A DNA stretch of 64,000 nt from Sporotomaculum syntrophicum (lineage in GTDB: Bacteria > Bacillota > Desulfotomaculia > Desulfotomaculales > Desulfallaceae): assembly GCF_009932395.1 (NCBI RefSeq), contig NZ_LSRS01000005.1, forward strand, positions 43,271 through 107,270, read 5' to 3'. The notes beneath the pieces are model-generated. The model saw only the letters and a program-made list of their open reading frames with translations, was not told the DNA's origin and did no database searches. The position numbers were made by a program, and so were the translations under genes. Below are positions 42,800 through 51,963 of the stretch, one piece after another. The number at the start of each line of letters is the position of its first letter. Positions within the stretch are counted from its first letter, which is position 1.

Positions 42800-43381
42800 C
42801 GTGCTTTCGCCAAGTAAACGTCCATATTCGGTTGCCCGGGTCATGGCTGTTGTGTGGTTCAGGATCTCACCTTGGTGATCTACTCCGTCAAAGCAAAGGG
42901 AAGCCAGCAGTTCGATTTCCAGCATCTTAAAAAAATAATTAGCAACCTGCCGGGCACCGTCAAAAACACCGGGCAAAGTAGAGCCCGCGCAGCTAATAAA
43001 AATGCCCCGGCGGGCAAGCCTGTTCTGGTCGGAGATAACACTTCTTTTTAACAAATATTTCATTGCCCAGAATTGCTGGGCCCGGTCAATAAAGGTTTTA
43101 GCCTGCGCGCAAATGCCCATAGAATAAACGGGGGCGGCTAAAATTATCCTGTCGGCGGACAGGATTTTTTCATAAAGCATTCCAGCATCGTCTTTGAGCA
43201 CGCATCGGCCGGTGGTATTACAGCCTTCACAGGCCTGGCAGGGCTGATAATTAAACCCCGCCAGGTGGAGATATTCCGTTGCGCAGCCTGCCGCCGCACA
43301 GGCATCCAGCGCCTGCCTGGCCAGCAGGGCGGTATTGCCATTTTTGCGCGGGCTGCAGGCCAGAGCCAGACAGCTTAGCAT
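42788..43381 (-). CDS. Iron-sulfur flavoprotein / NADPH-dependent FMN reductase family
   Basis: This 197-aa flavodoxin-like protein has the FMN phosphate loop ACSPRKNGNT (about 8-17) and an Isf-type cluster motif C-x2-C-x2-C-x5-C in CQACEGCNTTGRC (about 48-60). It then has AAPVYSMGICAQAKTFIDRAQ, the flavin ring region. Iron-sulfur flavoproteins of anaerobes pass electrons between ferredoxin and acceptors and often act in oxidative stress. It follows the hrb gene by 3 nt and is the last gene of the oxygen-defence operon. Ends at the shared terminator. Confidence 0.87.
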   Translation of the reverse strand: MLSCLALACSPRKNGNTALLARQALDACAAAGCATEYLHLAGFNYQPCQACEGCNTTGRCVLKDDAGMLYEKILSADRIILAAPVYSMGICAQAKTFIDRAQQFWAMKYLLKRSVISDQNRLARRGIFISCAGSTLPGVFDGARQVANYFFKMLEIELLASLCFDGVDHQGEILNHTTAMTRATEYGRLLGESTKMP

Positions 43382-43384
43382 GAC

Positions 43385-44068
43385 TTATTCCTTCGCGAAT
43401 TCATCCTTGCCGGCGCCGCAAACAGGGCAAGTCCAATCATCCGGTAGTTTATCAAATGGAGTTCCCGGGGCAACTCCATTTTCCGGGTCACCTTGGGCCG
43501 GGTCGTAAACATAACCGCAGATATTGCATACGTAGTTATCCATTTTTTCTGTCCCTTCAGCTTGTTTTGGTACAAAAGTTGGTGCGGTGGGTGGTACGGA
43601 ACCTCTTTTGATTTGTTGATAATACGCATAAGTCATGGGAGTGCCTTCTAAAAATACCTCAGCATTGGTAACCCGGCCGATAAAGATATGATGCGTTCCG
43701 GCGTCTACTTCATTAATCACTTCTGCTTCGAGGCAGGCCAGCGTATGTTCGGTGATAACCGGTACTCCGCTTATTCCTTGTTTATAGCTAACCCCCTGAA
43801 ATTTATCCACATCTTTGCCGGACTTGAAACCAAATTGCCCAACTATTGACAGGGGAGCTTCCTGGGCTAGTACAGATACACCGAATACCTTGCTTTCCCT
43901 GATAAACTCATTGGTTAAGTTTTGTTTGTTAATACTAATTGCAACGGTGGCCGGATCGCTGGAAATTTGGAATACCGTATTGGCTATTTGGCCGTTGATT
44001 TGCTCGCCCTTTTTCGATGTAATAATGTAAAGACCATAGCTGATTTTATACAGCGCTTTTAAATCCAA
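43385..44068 (-). CDS. High-molecular-weight rubredoxin (flavin reductase-rubredoxin fusion)
   Basis: This 227-aa fusion has an N-terminal FMN-binding flavin-reductase domain ([17 protein letters not shown]...[18 protein letters not shown]) up to about 155. A C-terminal rubredoxin follows, with C-x2-C...C-x2-C in [11 protein letters not shown] and [14 protein letters not shown] (about 178-225). In Moorella this Hrb protein delivers electrons from NADH to FprA and other rubredoxin partners; all of these neighbours are present here. I chose TTG 44068, 8 nt after GGAGG; a frame upstream to 44098 lacks a site. Confidence 0.9.
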   Translation of the reverse strand: MDLKALYKISYGLYIITSKKGEQINGQIANTVFQISSDPATVAISINKQNLTNEFIRESKVFGVSVLAQEAPLSIVGQFGFKSGKDVDKFQGVSYKQGISGVPVITEHTLACLEAEVINEVDAGTHHIFIGRVTNAEVFLEGTPMTYAYYQQIKRGSVPPTAPTFVPKQAEGTEKMDNYVCNICGYVYDPAQGDPENGVAPGTPFDKLPDDWTCPVCGAGKDEFAKE

Positions 44069-44158
44069 TATCAACACCTCCAAAAAAAACTTCTTCAAAT
44101 AGGCTACCCATCATTATTTCCCTTTAATGCCTATATATACCGTCAGCCAAATTGATGC

Positions 44159-44731
44159 CTAGTAATTTTGGCACCATAGCTCATAATGAGCCTGTGGGTG
44201 GTCACAGGCCGGGCAGACTTCGGGTGCCTCGGTTCCTTCATGCATGTATCCGCAATTGCGGCATCTCCAGACTACTTTTTCGGCGCGCTTGAAGACCTGG
44301 CCTTTCTGGATGTTTTCCAGGAAGGCGAGAAAACGTTGCTCATGACCAACTTCTGCTGCCGCAATGGCTCTGAAAATTTTAGCCAGTTCCGGGAAACCCT
44401 CTTCGTCTGCAATTTGGGCAAACTCGGGGTACATCTCGGTATGCTCGTGGTTTTCCCCAGCTGCAGAAGCCTGCAGGTTCTCCGCTGTGGTGCCGATTAT
44501 CCCGGCCGGGAAGCTAGCAGTAATTTCCAGATCACCGCCTTCTAAAAACTTAAACAGCCTTTTCGCGTGCTCCTTCTCCTGATCGGCTGTTTCAAGATAG
44601 GCAGCTGAGATTTGCTCGTAACCTTCCTTTTTTGCTACGCTGGCGAAATAAGTGTAGCGGTTTCTGGCTTGAGATTCACCGGCAAATGCGGCGAGTAGGT
44701 TTTTTTCAGTGCGAGTTCCTTTAATTGACAA
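44159..44731 (-). CDS. Rubrerythrin
   Basis: This 190-aa peroxidase has a four-helix di-iron domain with E-x2-H-type ligands (AAFAGESQARNRY, ETADQEKEHAKRLF, AIAAAEVGHEQRF). The C-terminal rubredoxin-like FeS4 site is C-x2-C-x12-C-x2-C in WRCRNCGYMHEGTEAPEVCPACDH. It reduces hydrogen peroxide to water with electrons from rubredoxin. It has normal length and order. It lies 27 nt after desulfoferrodoxin in the same operon. Confidence 0.95.
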   Translation of the reverse strand: MSIKGTRTEKNLLAAFAGESQARNRYTYFASVAKKEGYEQISAAYLETADQEKEHAKRLFKFLEGGDLEITASFPAGIIGTTAENLQASAAGENHEHTEMYPEFAQIADEEGFPELAKIFRAIAAAEVGHEQRFLAFLENIQKGQVFKRAEKVVWRCRNCGYMHEGTEAPEVCPACDHPQAHYELWCQNY

Positions 44732-44758
44732 TATATATCGCTCCTTACTTATTTTTTA

Positions 44759-45151
44759 TTAGGCTTTCCAGAGGCCGTGCAGGTTGCAATATTCCCGTAC
44801 AATAATGTTGCCATCGGCGATATTGAAAACTGCTTCTGGTTTGTCTCTAGGTTTTAAATACTTCCTGTATATTAATTGTTCTCCAAATAGTTTGTTGTCC
44901 ACAATGACTTCGATCCATTCGATGTAATGCTTTTCTTCCATCGGGTGTTCAACGCTGCCCACTTTGACTGTAACCTTGCCATTGGCTTTTTCCACTACGG
45001 GCACGTGTTTTTCGTAGGCGGCGTCGACAGTGTTTTCCACCATACGTTTCATGGGTTGATTGCAGCAAACCAGCTGCCCTTTACCCCCGTGTTCTATTTC
45101 GACTATATTGCCGCACACATTACATTTGTAAACTTCATACCTGTCAGCCAT
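44759..45151 (-). CDS. dfx: Desulfoferrodoxin (2Fe superoxide reductase)
   Basis: This 130-aa protein has the N-terminal desulforedoxin centre (Cys10, Cys13, Cys29, Cys30). A catalytic Fe(His4Cys) centre II includes KHVPVVE (His plus the Glu/Lys loop), [11 protein letters not shown] and the C-terminal [11 protein letters not shown] with the Cys ligand. It reduces superoxide to hydrogen peroxide, which rubrerythrin next door can remove. A strong ribosome site GGGAGG is present. Cytoplasmic. Intact. Confidence 0.95.
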   Translation of the reverse strand: MADRYEVYKCNVCGNIVEIEHGGKGQLVCCNQPMKRMVENTVDAAYEKHVPVVEKANGKVTVKVGSVEHPMEEKHYIEWIEVIVDNKLFGEQLIYRKYLKPRDKPEAVFNIADGNIIVREYCNLHGLWKA

Positions 45152-45248
45152 GATAATCCTCCCTTAAATTTTATAAATCATATAAATTAAACCATAGAAC
45201 GATTTTTTTGTTAAGTAGTTCAAGACAACTTTTTTTGAATATTTAAAA

Positions 45249-46436
45249 TTATTTTATATTCAAAATTAGTTCGCCCATTTTCCTGCCAACCTCTTTAACT
45301 GCTACCATCTCAGATTCGTCGGGTAAATACAGCATGTTGACCGTGTCCAGCGGCATTTCCATGCCCATTCCCTGCATAGCCGCAGCTACTTCCCGGGCGC
45401 CCTGGCCGCCCCAGCCGTAAGAGCCAAAGGCCAAACCAAGCCGGTTTTTGGGGCGTAAACCCTTCATGTAGGTGAGCAGCGCGCTCACAGTGGGCATCAT
45501 GCCGTTATTTAATGTGGGGGTGCCGATTAGTACCGCTTTGGATTCCAATAAATCATCCATCACTTCAGAAATATGGCTGGTTTGCAGAAATCTTACCACA
45601 ACTGGTACACCTGCTTCTTCCAGCCCTGCTTGCAAAGTCAAGGCGATCTTTTTAGTGGATTCCCAGATGGTATCATATACGATTAATGCCCTGGGCTCAG
45701 TTTGGTTGCTGGCCCAGCGCCGGTAAACAGGCAAGATTTTATCAATATAAGAACGCCAGATGACGCCGTGACTGGGAGCAATGGTATCAATATCTAACTG
45801 TTCAACAACATCCAGAGCTTTCAGTACATTTTCGCCATAAGGTAAAACAATATTGCTGTAATAGCCGGCTGCTGCTTCACGAACGATGTCCCAGCCGATC
45901 TCATCATCAAAACGACCTGTGCTGGCCATATGCTGGCCGAAGGCATCATTGGGCAGCAGTAACTTTTCTTCCGGGATATAGGTAACCATGGAATCAGGCC
46001 AATGAACCATTGGTACATGCACAAATTTTAAAGTGCGGGAACCGATGTTTAACTCCTCGCCGGACTTTACAACTATAAAGTCCCAGTTATCCTGTTTGTA
46101 ATACCGTTTAAGCCCTTTTTGACCTTGGGGAGAGGTAACCACCTTGGCATTGGGCGCAAGCTCCATGATTTTAGGCAGGCCACCGGAGTGGTCCATCTCC
46201 ACGTGGTTGGAAACCACGATGTCAATGCGGGAAGGATCGATGATTTCCTTAATCCTGTCAAGCATTTCGTTGACCATGTAGTATTTTACTGTGTCTACCA
46301 GGGTAATTTTGTCGTCGATGATCAGATAAGCATTGTAGGTTGTCCCCCTTGGCGTTACATGACCGTGAAATAAACGCAGGTTCCAGTCAATTCCCCCTAC
46401 CCAGTAAATGCCGGGTTTAATTTCTAGTGGTTTCAT
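45249..46436 (-). CDS. fprA: A-type flavoprotein FprA (oxygen/NO reductase)
   Basis: This 395-aa flavodiiron protein has an N-terminal metallo-beta-lactamase fold with the di-iron motif H-x-E-x-D-H (His78, Glu80, Asp82, His83) plus later His and Asp in PMVHWPDSM and APSHGVIWRSYIDKI. The C-terminal flavodoxin domain (about 255-395) has IVYDTIWESTKKIA and the FMN loops GTPTLNNGMMP and FGSYGWGGQG. It reduces O2 to water or NO to N2O with electrons from Hrb. It is the first gene of the operon, with a promoter at 46488-46516. Confidence 0.95.
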   Translation of the reverse strand: MKPLEIKPGIYWVGGIDWNLRLFHGHVTPRGTTYNAYLIIDDKITLVDTVKYYMVNEMLDRIKEIIDPSRIDIVVSNHVEMDHSGGLPKIMELAPNAKVVTSPQGQKGLKRYYKQDNWDFIVVKSGEELNIGSRTLKFVHVPMVHWPDSMVTYIPEEKLLLPNDAFGQHMASTGRFDDEIGWDIVREAAAGYYSNIVLPYGENVLKALDVVEQLDIDTIAPSHGVIWRSYIDKILPVYRRWASNQTEPRALIVYDTIWESTKKIALTLQAGLEEAGVPVVVRFLQTSHISEVMDDLLESKAVLIGTPTLNNGMMPTVSALLTYMKGLRPKNRLGLAFGSYGWGGQGAREVAAAMQGMGMEMPLDTVNMLYLPDESEMVAVKEVGRKMGELILNIK

Positions 46437-46480
46437 ATGTAACTAATCACTCCTATTAAGAATTATATAAACTATTAACT

Positions 46481-46516
46481 TATATTAATTTTAATATAGG
46501 CCTAACTATGAGTCAA
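46481..46516 (-). promoter_or_regulatory. Promoter and palindrome before fprA operon
   Basis: On the minus strand, TTGACT (46516-46511), 17 nt and TAAAAT (46493-46488) form a promoter about 50 nt before the fprA start. TATATTAA, TT, TTAATATA (46481-46498) is an inverted repeat covering the -10, like the sites of Fur/PerR-type repressors. Control by a peroxide- or redox-sensing repressor is an inference. Confidence 0.55.
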
Positions 46517-46673
46517 CATTTAATTTTGTTAATTGACTAAGGAATTACATTTTCAAATATCTGACTTTAGTTAACAGAACTAATTTGTATGGCATCAAGG
46601 ATTTAACAGACTAATTGTTGAATAAAAGACATGAAAATAACGGTAAAATATGCCGGGATAGGATGTGTAAACG

Positions 46674-47315
46674 TTGGTCAAGAAGAGTAAAAAGCAAGAA
46701 GAAATTTTCACACCGTCCGGTCACCAGGTGGACAAGGACTTAATGAAGGTATTAGTTAAGGTATCGCCGGCGTTGCAGGCGTTAATAGCTAACCAAGTTG
46801 ATTTGTTAGAAATGCTGGAGGGTAAAGCAGCTAATAACCCTGTCCTTATTGAGCAGCACAGGGTGGAGTTATTGCAGGTGGAGGAAGAAATTGCCAGTGC
46901 TTTTTTTAACCATGTACAAAAGAAAGAAAAAACTAGAGAGAAACGGTTGCTAAAGAAGGGCAATACCGCCGTACCATTTGACCTTAACGATGGACCTGTA
47001 CCAGCCATGGACTCAAGCGTGGCCGTAAAACCGCTCCTCGACAGGAAAAGCAGGGATGCCCAGGTGCTGGAAGATGACCGGCCTTTAGCACACGACACGT
47101 TTTTTGAGCTTGAGTCGGTGAACGAGGGACCCGGTCTGCCCTCAGCCAAGTATGAAACCGGTCATCGTACCACGGTCGGCCGGGATACCGGGGTGGACGT
47201 GCGGCGAGTAGCTTTGGGGGCATCCATCAAGGCGCTGCAGAGTTTCCTCGGCCGCGAGTTAATTGAAGAGGAGATTAAAGCGCTGGAAAGCCAGGTGGAT
47301 TCATACCTGACCTAA
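46674..47315 (+). CDS. Uncharacterised acidic/charged protein
   Basis: I do not recognise this 213-aa protein. The N-terminal half (about 1-95) is helical and lysine/glutamate-rich, with a heptad-like segment DLLEMLEGKAANNPVLIEQHR and basic KKEKTREKRLLKKG. The middle (about 95-170) looks disordered (Pro, Asp, Ser). The C-terminus forms a short helix, LGASIKALQSFLGRELIEEEI. There is no Cys or membrane segment. It is soluble, probably cytoplasmic. Start is TTG 46674 with a weak GGATG site, so the exact start is uncertain. It is convergent with the TPR gene and shares its hairpin terminator. Confidence 0.6.
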   Translation: MVKKSKKQEEIFTPSGHQVDKDLMKVLVKVSPALQALIANQVDLLEMLEGKAANNPVLIEQHRVELLQVEEEIASAFFNHVQKKEKTREKRLLKKGNTAVPFDLNDGPVPAMDSSVAVKPLLDRKSRDAQVLEDDRPLAHDTFFELESVNEGPGLPSAKYETGHRTTVGRDTGVDVRRVALGASIKALQSFLGRELIEEEIKALESQVDSYLT

Positions 47316-47326
47316 TGGTATGGTAG

Positions 47327-47359
47327 GCCAGGCTTTATGTTCTACTTAAAAAGCCTGGC
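47327..47359. terminator. Bidirectional hairpin between convergent genes
   Basis: GCCAGGCTTT (47327-47336) and AAAGCCTGGC (47350-47359) form a perfect 10-bp stem with a 13-nt loop. T-runs are weak on both sides. It overlaps the 3' end of the TPR gene. Confidence 0.55.
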
Positions 47360-47998
47360 ATAAAGGGCTATGCGGCGTAATCTGCGGCGCATAGCGGGGG
47401 AGGAGATGCGGTAGATATCCAGCACTTCCTGTAAGAATTTACTGGCCAGCTTAGTTTGTCCGGTGCTTTTAAAATATTTACCGGCCTCATAAAATGTCCA
47501 CACCGAGCCATGTCGCAGTAAATTTTCTTGCAGATTCTCTATTGGTGCACTATCAACTTTATTCCCGTATTTCAATAAATAAAGATATGGATAGCCCTGA
47601 GCAGCTTTGGGGTTAATTTCTATAGCTCTGGCCACTTCCTTCAGCCCCTCCACCCGGCCAAGATGCAGCAGAGAAGCGCCAAGATAATAGTGGGTCAGAG
47701 GGGAATCCTCCATTTTTACCAGTGCCATTTGCAGTTGGTCCACCGCTCTTTTATAATCGCCCTTGTCAAAGTACAGTTCGCCTAGTTCCATTCGGGCATT
47801 GGCGTTGTGTGGGTTAACTGCCAGTTCACGCTGGAGCTCACCCAGTCTTCTCTTACGGCGCAGGGGTGCTGTGTAATCCGGTAAAAAACCGATAAAATTC
47901 CGGTCAATGACCAAATAAATCAGGATTATGATTAATAAGGCTACCAACGGGTTGCGGGTAAGCATAGATATAAGCATAAAAAGTCCAAAGGTTTTCAA
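47342..47998 (-). CDS. Membrane-anchored TPR protein
   Basis: This 218-aa protein has an N-terminal hydrophobic segment (about 4-28), which is an anchor or uncleaved signal. It then has a basic linker (LRRKRRLGELQREL) and three to four tetratricopeptide-type helical pairs: NPHNANARMELGELYFDKGDYKRA, SPLTHYYLGASLLHLGR and TFYEAGKYFKSTGQTKLASKFLQE. The C-terminus is very basic (RRRLRRIALYARLFK). It is probably a cytoplasm- or wall-facing scaffold; partners are unknown. It lies 13 nt downstream of the universal stress gene and may be co-transcribed with it. Confidence 0.78.
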   Translation of the reverse strand: MKTFGLFMLISMLTRNPLVALLIIILIYLVIDRNFIGFLPDYTAPLRRKRRLGELQRELAVNPHNANARMELGELYFDKGDYKRAVDQLQMALVKMEDSPLTHYYLGASLLHLGRVEGLKEVARAIEINPKAAQGYPYLYLLKYGNKVDSAPIENLQENLLRHGSVWTFYEAGKYFKSTGQTKLASKFLQEVLDIYRISSPAMRRRLRRIALYARLFK

Positions 47999-48011
47999 TG
48001 ATATCCCTCAA

Positions 48012-48383
48012 TCACTTAACGATGGTTAACGGTATACTGGTATTCTGCATAACCTTTTGACTTACACTGCCCAGAACCATGCTTCTCAATGCACCCATAC
48101 CCCGGCTGCCCATGATAATATGTTCTATTTTTTGCTCCTGGGCGTACTTGATAATGGTATCGGCCGGATCTCCTTCCAGCAATACGGTTTGCACGGTTAA
48201 CCCAGCTTTAATAAAAGCGTTTCTGGCTTTTTCCAGGGCTATACCGGCTCTTGATTCTGAAAACGGCGCAATTACGCTAATGACAGTAACCTGAGTCTTA
48301 GGATTTTCCCTGGCTAAAGCAATAGCGAAATTAACAGCCTCCATAGCATTGTTTGAACCATCTGTAGGCACCAGCAATTTCAT
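48012..48383 (-). CDS. Universal stress protein (UspA family)
   Basis: This 123-aa alpha/beta protein opens with MKLLVPTDGSNNAMEAV. The ATP-binding loop is GSRGMGALRSMVLGSVSQKV (G-x2-G-x9-G-S, about 94-113), marking the ATP-binding subgroup. Members modulate stress survival in the cytosol. A GGAGGGGG site precedes the ATG. It is divergent from the dnaK chaperone operon and probably shares stress control, though I see no common operator. Confidence 0.92.
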   Translation of the reverse strand: MKLLVPTDGSNNAMEAVNFAIALARENPKTQVTVISVIAPFSESRAGIALEKARNAFIKAGLTVQTVLLEGDPADTIIKYAQEQKIEHIIMGSRGMGALRSMVLGSVSQKVMQNTSIPLTIVK

Positions 48384-48498
48384 CCTTAATCCCCCTCCTT
48401 ATGTAATTATTATATTTTAGGGAGTTTAAATGCACAATAGAGTTAAAAATAATTAATTAAATATTTTAAAAAAAATGAAAATTAATCAAATTTTAATA

Positions 48499-48527
48499 TT
48501 GACAGGCTTTTAAATTTATAATAAAAT
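48499..48527 (+). promoter_or_regulatory. Probable promoter of the dnaK-clpB operon
   Basis: TTGACA (48499-48504), 17 nt, then TAAAAT (48522-48527). Downstream, at 48530-48558, GTCA recurs at a six-base period (GTCAG, GTCAA, GTCAA, GTCAG), which could be a regulator site. No CIRCE element (TTAGCACTC-N9-GAGTGCTAA) is present, so HrcA control is unlikely. The leader to ATG is about 130 nt. Confidence 0.5.
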
Positions 48528-48663
48528 AAGGTCAGTTAAAGTCAAAGTCAATGTCAGATTGGTAATATAGTTATATCCATTAAATCTGCTAATAATATAA
48601 CGTAATTAAAATACAGCCATGACCGGGAAGGCACCCGGAACAAATTTAAAGGAGGTTTTGTAA

Positions 48664-50577
48664 ATGGGAAAAACTGTAGGTATTGATCTTGGTACTACTA
48701 ACTCGGTGGTGGCGGTGCTGGAGGGCGGCAAACCTACGGTCATCGTAAATGCGGAAGGTTCTCGTACTACCCCATCAGTAGTGGCTTTCAAGGATGACGG
48801 GGAAAGATTGGTAGGCCAGGTGGCCAGGCGCCAATCAGTGTTGAACCCGGAAAATACACTGTATTCGGTAAAGCGGTTTATTGGCCGGCGCTATTCTGAA
48901 GTAGCTGACGAACGGTCCCTGGTCCCTTATAAGGTAGAGGCCGGCCCCGGCGATGTTGTGCGCTTTCAAATCCGCGGCAAGGAATATGCGCCTGAGGAAA
49001 TTTCCGCGATGGTGTTGCGCAAGCTGGCTGATGACGCCTCTAAATACCTGGGTGAAACCGTTACTGATGCAGTAATCACTGTGCCGGCTTATTTTAACGA
49101 TGCCCAACGGCAGGCGACTAAAAACGCCGGTAAAATAGCCGGTCTAAATGTGCTCCGTATCATTAATGAGCCCACAGCGGCGGCACTGGCTTATGGTATG
49201 GATAAGAAGCTGAACCAGACCATCCTGGTCTTTGACTTAGGCGGTGGTACCTTCGATGTATCCATTTTAGAAGTAGGCGACGGAGTGTTTGAGGTCAAAG
49301 CAACCAATGGTGACACGCACCTGGGCGGCGATGATTTTGATAAAGCCCTGGTGGATTGGATGGCTGAGGAATTTAAAAAAGATTATGGCATTGATTTGCG
49401 CAATGATAAGCAATCTCTACAGAGGCTCACTGAAGCGGCGGAGAAGGCTAAAATTGAGCTTTCCTCCACGATGGAAACCCAGATCAGCCTGCCCTTTATC
49501 ACGGCTGATGCTACCGGTCCCAAGCACCTGGAGAGCAAACTGACGCGGGCTAAATTTGACGATCTGACCCATCATTTGGTAGAGCGGTGCAGGAGACCAG
49601 TGCAGGCGGCCCTGGCGGACGCCAAGCTATCATCCCAGGATATTAACGATGTAATTCTGGTGGGTGGTTCCACTCGGATACCGGCGGTACAAAACCTGGT
49701 GCGTGAGCTGACCGGAGGTAAGCAGCCCAACCAGAGCGTTAACCCGGATGAAGTTGTGGCTATCGGGGCGGCGGTGCAGGGCGGTGTGCTGGCCGGGGAA
49801 GTAAAAGATGTGCTGTTGCTGGATGTGACCCCGCTATCCCTGGGTGTAGAAACCCTGGGCGGTGTAACTTCTAAGATTATTGAGCGCAACACTACCATTC
49901 CTGTGCGGCGCAGTCAGGTGTTTACTACCGCGGATGATAACCAGCCCGCTGTGGATATTCATGTTCTGCAGGGCGAGCGGGAAATGGCCCGGGATAACCG
50001 TTCCCTGGGACAGTTCAAGCTGGATGGCATTCGCCAGGCACCCCGTGGCGTACCACAGATTGAGGTCACCTTTGATATAGATGCAAACGGTATTCTCAAA
50101 GTAAGTGCCCGGGACAAGGATACTAACAAGGAGCAAACCATTACCATCACCGGTTCCGGCAGTCTTGATCAGGCGGATATTGACCGCATGGTGCGGGAGG
50201 GCGAAATGAATGCCGCAGAGGATAAAAAACGCCGTGAGGAAGTAGAAATGCGTAACGAGGCCGACTCCGTGCTATACCAGGTGGACCGGCAGCTCAATGA
50301 ACTGGGTGACAAGGTGCCTATGAGTGATAAGGCCAGGATCGAGCAAATGCAAAATGACTTACGGGCTGCTCTGAAAGAAAATGCGCCTGCAGATCGCATT
50401 CGCACCCTTACCGAGGAATTGAAACAAGCGGCTTACAGCTTGTCCCAACAGGCTTACCAGCAAACCGGGCAAGATACCGGTGCCGGTACCAATACCGATA
50501 ATTATGGGAACGCAGCAAACAAAGGTTACGATGACGACGTTGTTGATGCTGATTACGAAGAAAAACCCAATGCTTAA
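48664..50577 (+). CDS. dnaK: Chaperone DnaK (Hsp70)
   Basis: This 637-aa Hsp70 has all the main marks: [13 protein letters not shown] at the N-terminus, the phosphate-2 segment [14 protein letters not shown], the adenosine motif [13 protein letters not shown], the linker [18 protein letters not shown], and a peptide-binding domain and lid to about 600. The tail is Gln/Asn-rich with the final EEKPNA. It is a second-type DnaK: its operon has dnaJ, cbpM and clpB but no grpE or hrcA. AAGGAGG lies 8 nt before the ATG. It folds or rescues proteins together with ClpB. Confidence 0.96.
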   Translation: MGKTVGIDLGTTNSVVAVLEGGKPTVIVNAEGSRTTPSVVAFKDDGERLVGQVARRQSVLNPENTLYSVKRFIGRRYSEVADERSLVPYKVEAGPGDVVRFQIRGKEYAPEEISAMVLRKLADDASKYLGETVTDAVITVPAYFNDAQRQATKNAGKIAGLNVLRIINEPTAAALAYGMDKKLNQTILVFDLGGGTFDVSILEVGDGVFEVKATNGDTHLGGDDFDKALVDWMAEEFKKDYGIDLRNDKQSLQRLTEAAEKAKIELSSTMETQISLPFITADATGPKHLESKLTRAKFDDLTHHLVERCRRPVQAALADAKLSSQDINDVILVGGSTRIPAVQNLVRELTGGKQPNQSVNPDEVVAIGAAVQGGVLAGEVKDVLLLDVTPLSLGVETLGGVTSKIIERNTTIPVRRSQVFTTADDNQPAVDIHVLQGEREMARDNRSLGQFKLDGIRQAPRGVPQIEVTFDIDANGILKVSARDKDTNKEQTITITGSGSLDQADIDRMVREGEMNAAEDKKRREEVEMRNEADSVLYQVDRQLNELGDKVPMSDKARIEQMQNDLRAALKENAPADRIRTLTEELKQAAYSLSQQAYQQTGQDTGAGTNTDNYGNAANKGYDDDVVDADYEEKPNA

Positions 50578-50621
50578 ATTTGCGTACCATAACTACCCGG
50601 TTAAGGCAGGTGAGTAAATGA

Positions 50622-51617
50622 ATGGGCGTAACCTATCGGGATTATTATGAAACCCTCGGTGTCAGCCGTGACGCAACGGAAAAAGAGATTAAGGCGGCAT
50701 ACCGCAAACTTGCCCGGAAGTGGCACCCTGATTTGCACACAGGTAAGGATAAAGAAGAAGCTGAAGAGAAAATTAAACAAATCAATGAAGCCTATGAAGT
50801 TTTAAAGGATGCTGAAAAGAGAGCTAAATATGATCAGCTGGGAGCTAATTGGCAGTCAGGGCAAGATTTTCGGCCGCCACCCGATATGGATGGATTTCAT
50901 TTTTATACCGATATAAACGGTGCTGCAGGGGGTTTTAGTGATTTCTTTGAAATGCTGTTTGGCGGCGCTGCGCCCGGCGGTTTTAATAGAGCCGGGCGCG
51001 GGGTGCGCCGCGGTCCGGTACGAGGCCGTGATATTGAGGCCGATCTGGAGCTGACCTTGGAGGAAGCCTACCGGGGTGGCGACAAAGTGTTGCAATTATC
51101 CAACCGGGAACTGTGTCCCACTTGCGGTGGTTCGGGTCAAACTGACAACGCCTTTTGTTATCGCTGTGGCGGAACCGGGGAGATTACGGGCAGCAAGACG
51201 CTTACGGTAAAGATCCCCCCGGGAGTGCACCAGGGCAGCCGCATCAGGTTAAAAGGACAGGGCGGAGAAGGATTGGCCGGGGGCGCTCAAGGCGACTTGT
51301 ACCTGAAAGTGCGGCTTCTGCCGCACCCCTTGTTTAAGGTGCAGGACAATGACCTGGAGACAGAAATAACCCTGCGTCCGGAGCAGGCCGTGCTTGGCGA
51401 TAAGATATCAGTACCTACTCTGGATAGCCCGGTATTGATGAAAGTGCCTCCCGGAATCCGGGCCGGCAAGCGCTTACGGCTGCGGGGCAAGGGACTACCG
51501 GTTAAGGGTGGTCGAGGGGATGAATATGTGCGCATAAAAATCGATATCCCTGAGCAGCTGTCGGCAGAAGAAGAGCAGCTTTACCGGCAGCTGGCTGAGC
51601 TAAGGAAAGGGGTGTAA
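50622..51617 (+). CDS. DnaJ-like co-chaperone with half zinc finger
   Basis: This 331-aa Hsp40 has a J domain with HPD at 35-37 ([11 protein letters not shown]). A Gly/Phe-rich segment follows (about 85-125, [18 protein letters not shown]). A short Cys region has only two C-x2-C-x-G-x-G repeats, CPTCGGSG and CYRCGGTG (about 165-185), where canonical DnaJ has four. C-terminal substrate domains follow ([38 protein letters not shown]). It stimulates the neighbouring DnaK. The reduced zinc module lies between type I DnaJ and CbpA. It is 44 nt after dnaK and 3 nt before cbpM. Confidence 0.9.
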   Translation: MGVTYRDYYETLGVSRDATEKEIKAAYRKLARKWHPDLHTGKDKEEAEEKIKQINEAYEVLKDAEKRAKYDQLGANWQSGQDFRPPPDMDGFHFYTDINGAAGGFSDFFEMLFGGAAPGGFNRAGRGVRRGPVRGRDIEADLELTLEEAYRGGDKVLQLSNRELCPTCGGSGQTDNAFCYRCGGTGEITGSKTLTVKIPPGVHQGSRIRLKGQGGEGLAGGAQGDLYLKVRLLPHPLFKVQDNDLETEITLRPEQAVLGDKISVPTLDSPVLMKVPPGIRAGKRLRLRGKGLPVKGGRGDEYVRIKIDIPEQLSAEEEQLYRQLAELRKGV

Positions 51618-51620
51618 GCA

Positions 51621-51920
51621 GTGCCGCGATTCTATATGCAGATATATAGACATACTCTGCCGGCAGGAGATGAAGGTGCCTGGGTAGAGCTGTCCAGCCT
51701 GGGTATACATCCTGATTTGATTCAACAGCTGGTTGAATTCGGTGTTATTGAAGTTCGCCACGGGAGTATACCTGTGCAACAGGTACAACGATTACACCGG
51801 CTGCTGCGTTTGCGCCAAACCCTCGGGGTAAACTTAACCGGGGCGGTTATTATTATGGATTTGCTCGAACGCATTGAACAATTAGAGGATGAAATAGAGA
51901 AGTTAAGAAATTATTGGTAA
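51621..51920 (+). CDS. cbpM: CbpM-like chaperone modulator
   Basis: This 99-aa MerR-type helical protein has the HTH-like region LSSLGIHPDLIQQLVEFGVIEV, then VQRLHRLLRLRQTLGVNLTGAVIIMDL and a C-terminal coiled coil, LLERIEQLEDEIEKLRNYW. CbpM proteins bind the J domain of CbpA/DnaJ2 and inhibit or specify it. The gene sits directly behind such a dnaJ, as expected. Starts at GTG 51621 with AAAGGGG. Confidence 0.85.
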   Translation: MPRFYMQIYRHTLPAGDEGAWVELSSLGIHPDLIQQLVEFGVIEVRHGSIPVQQVQRLHRLLRLRQTLGVNLTGAVIIMDLLERIEQLEDEIEKLRNYW

Positions 51921-51963
51921 AGCTTAAGTTTAACAATCAGAACCGTGAGGAGGTGGACATTGT

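Noticed and set aside
48384-48663. Possible HrcA/CIRCE control of dnaK
   Set aside because: I looked for TTAGCACTC-N9-GAGTGCTAA and found no match in the upstream region.
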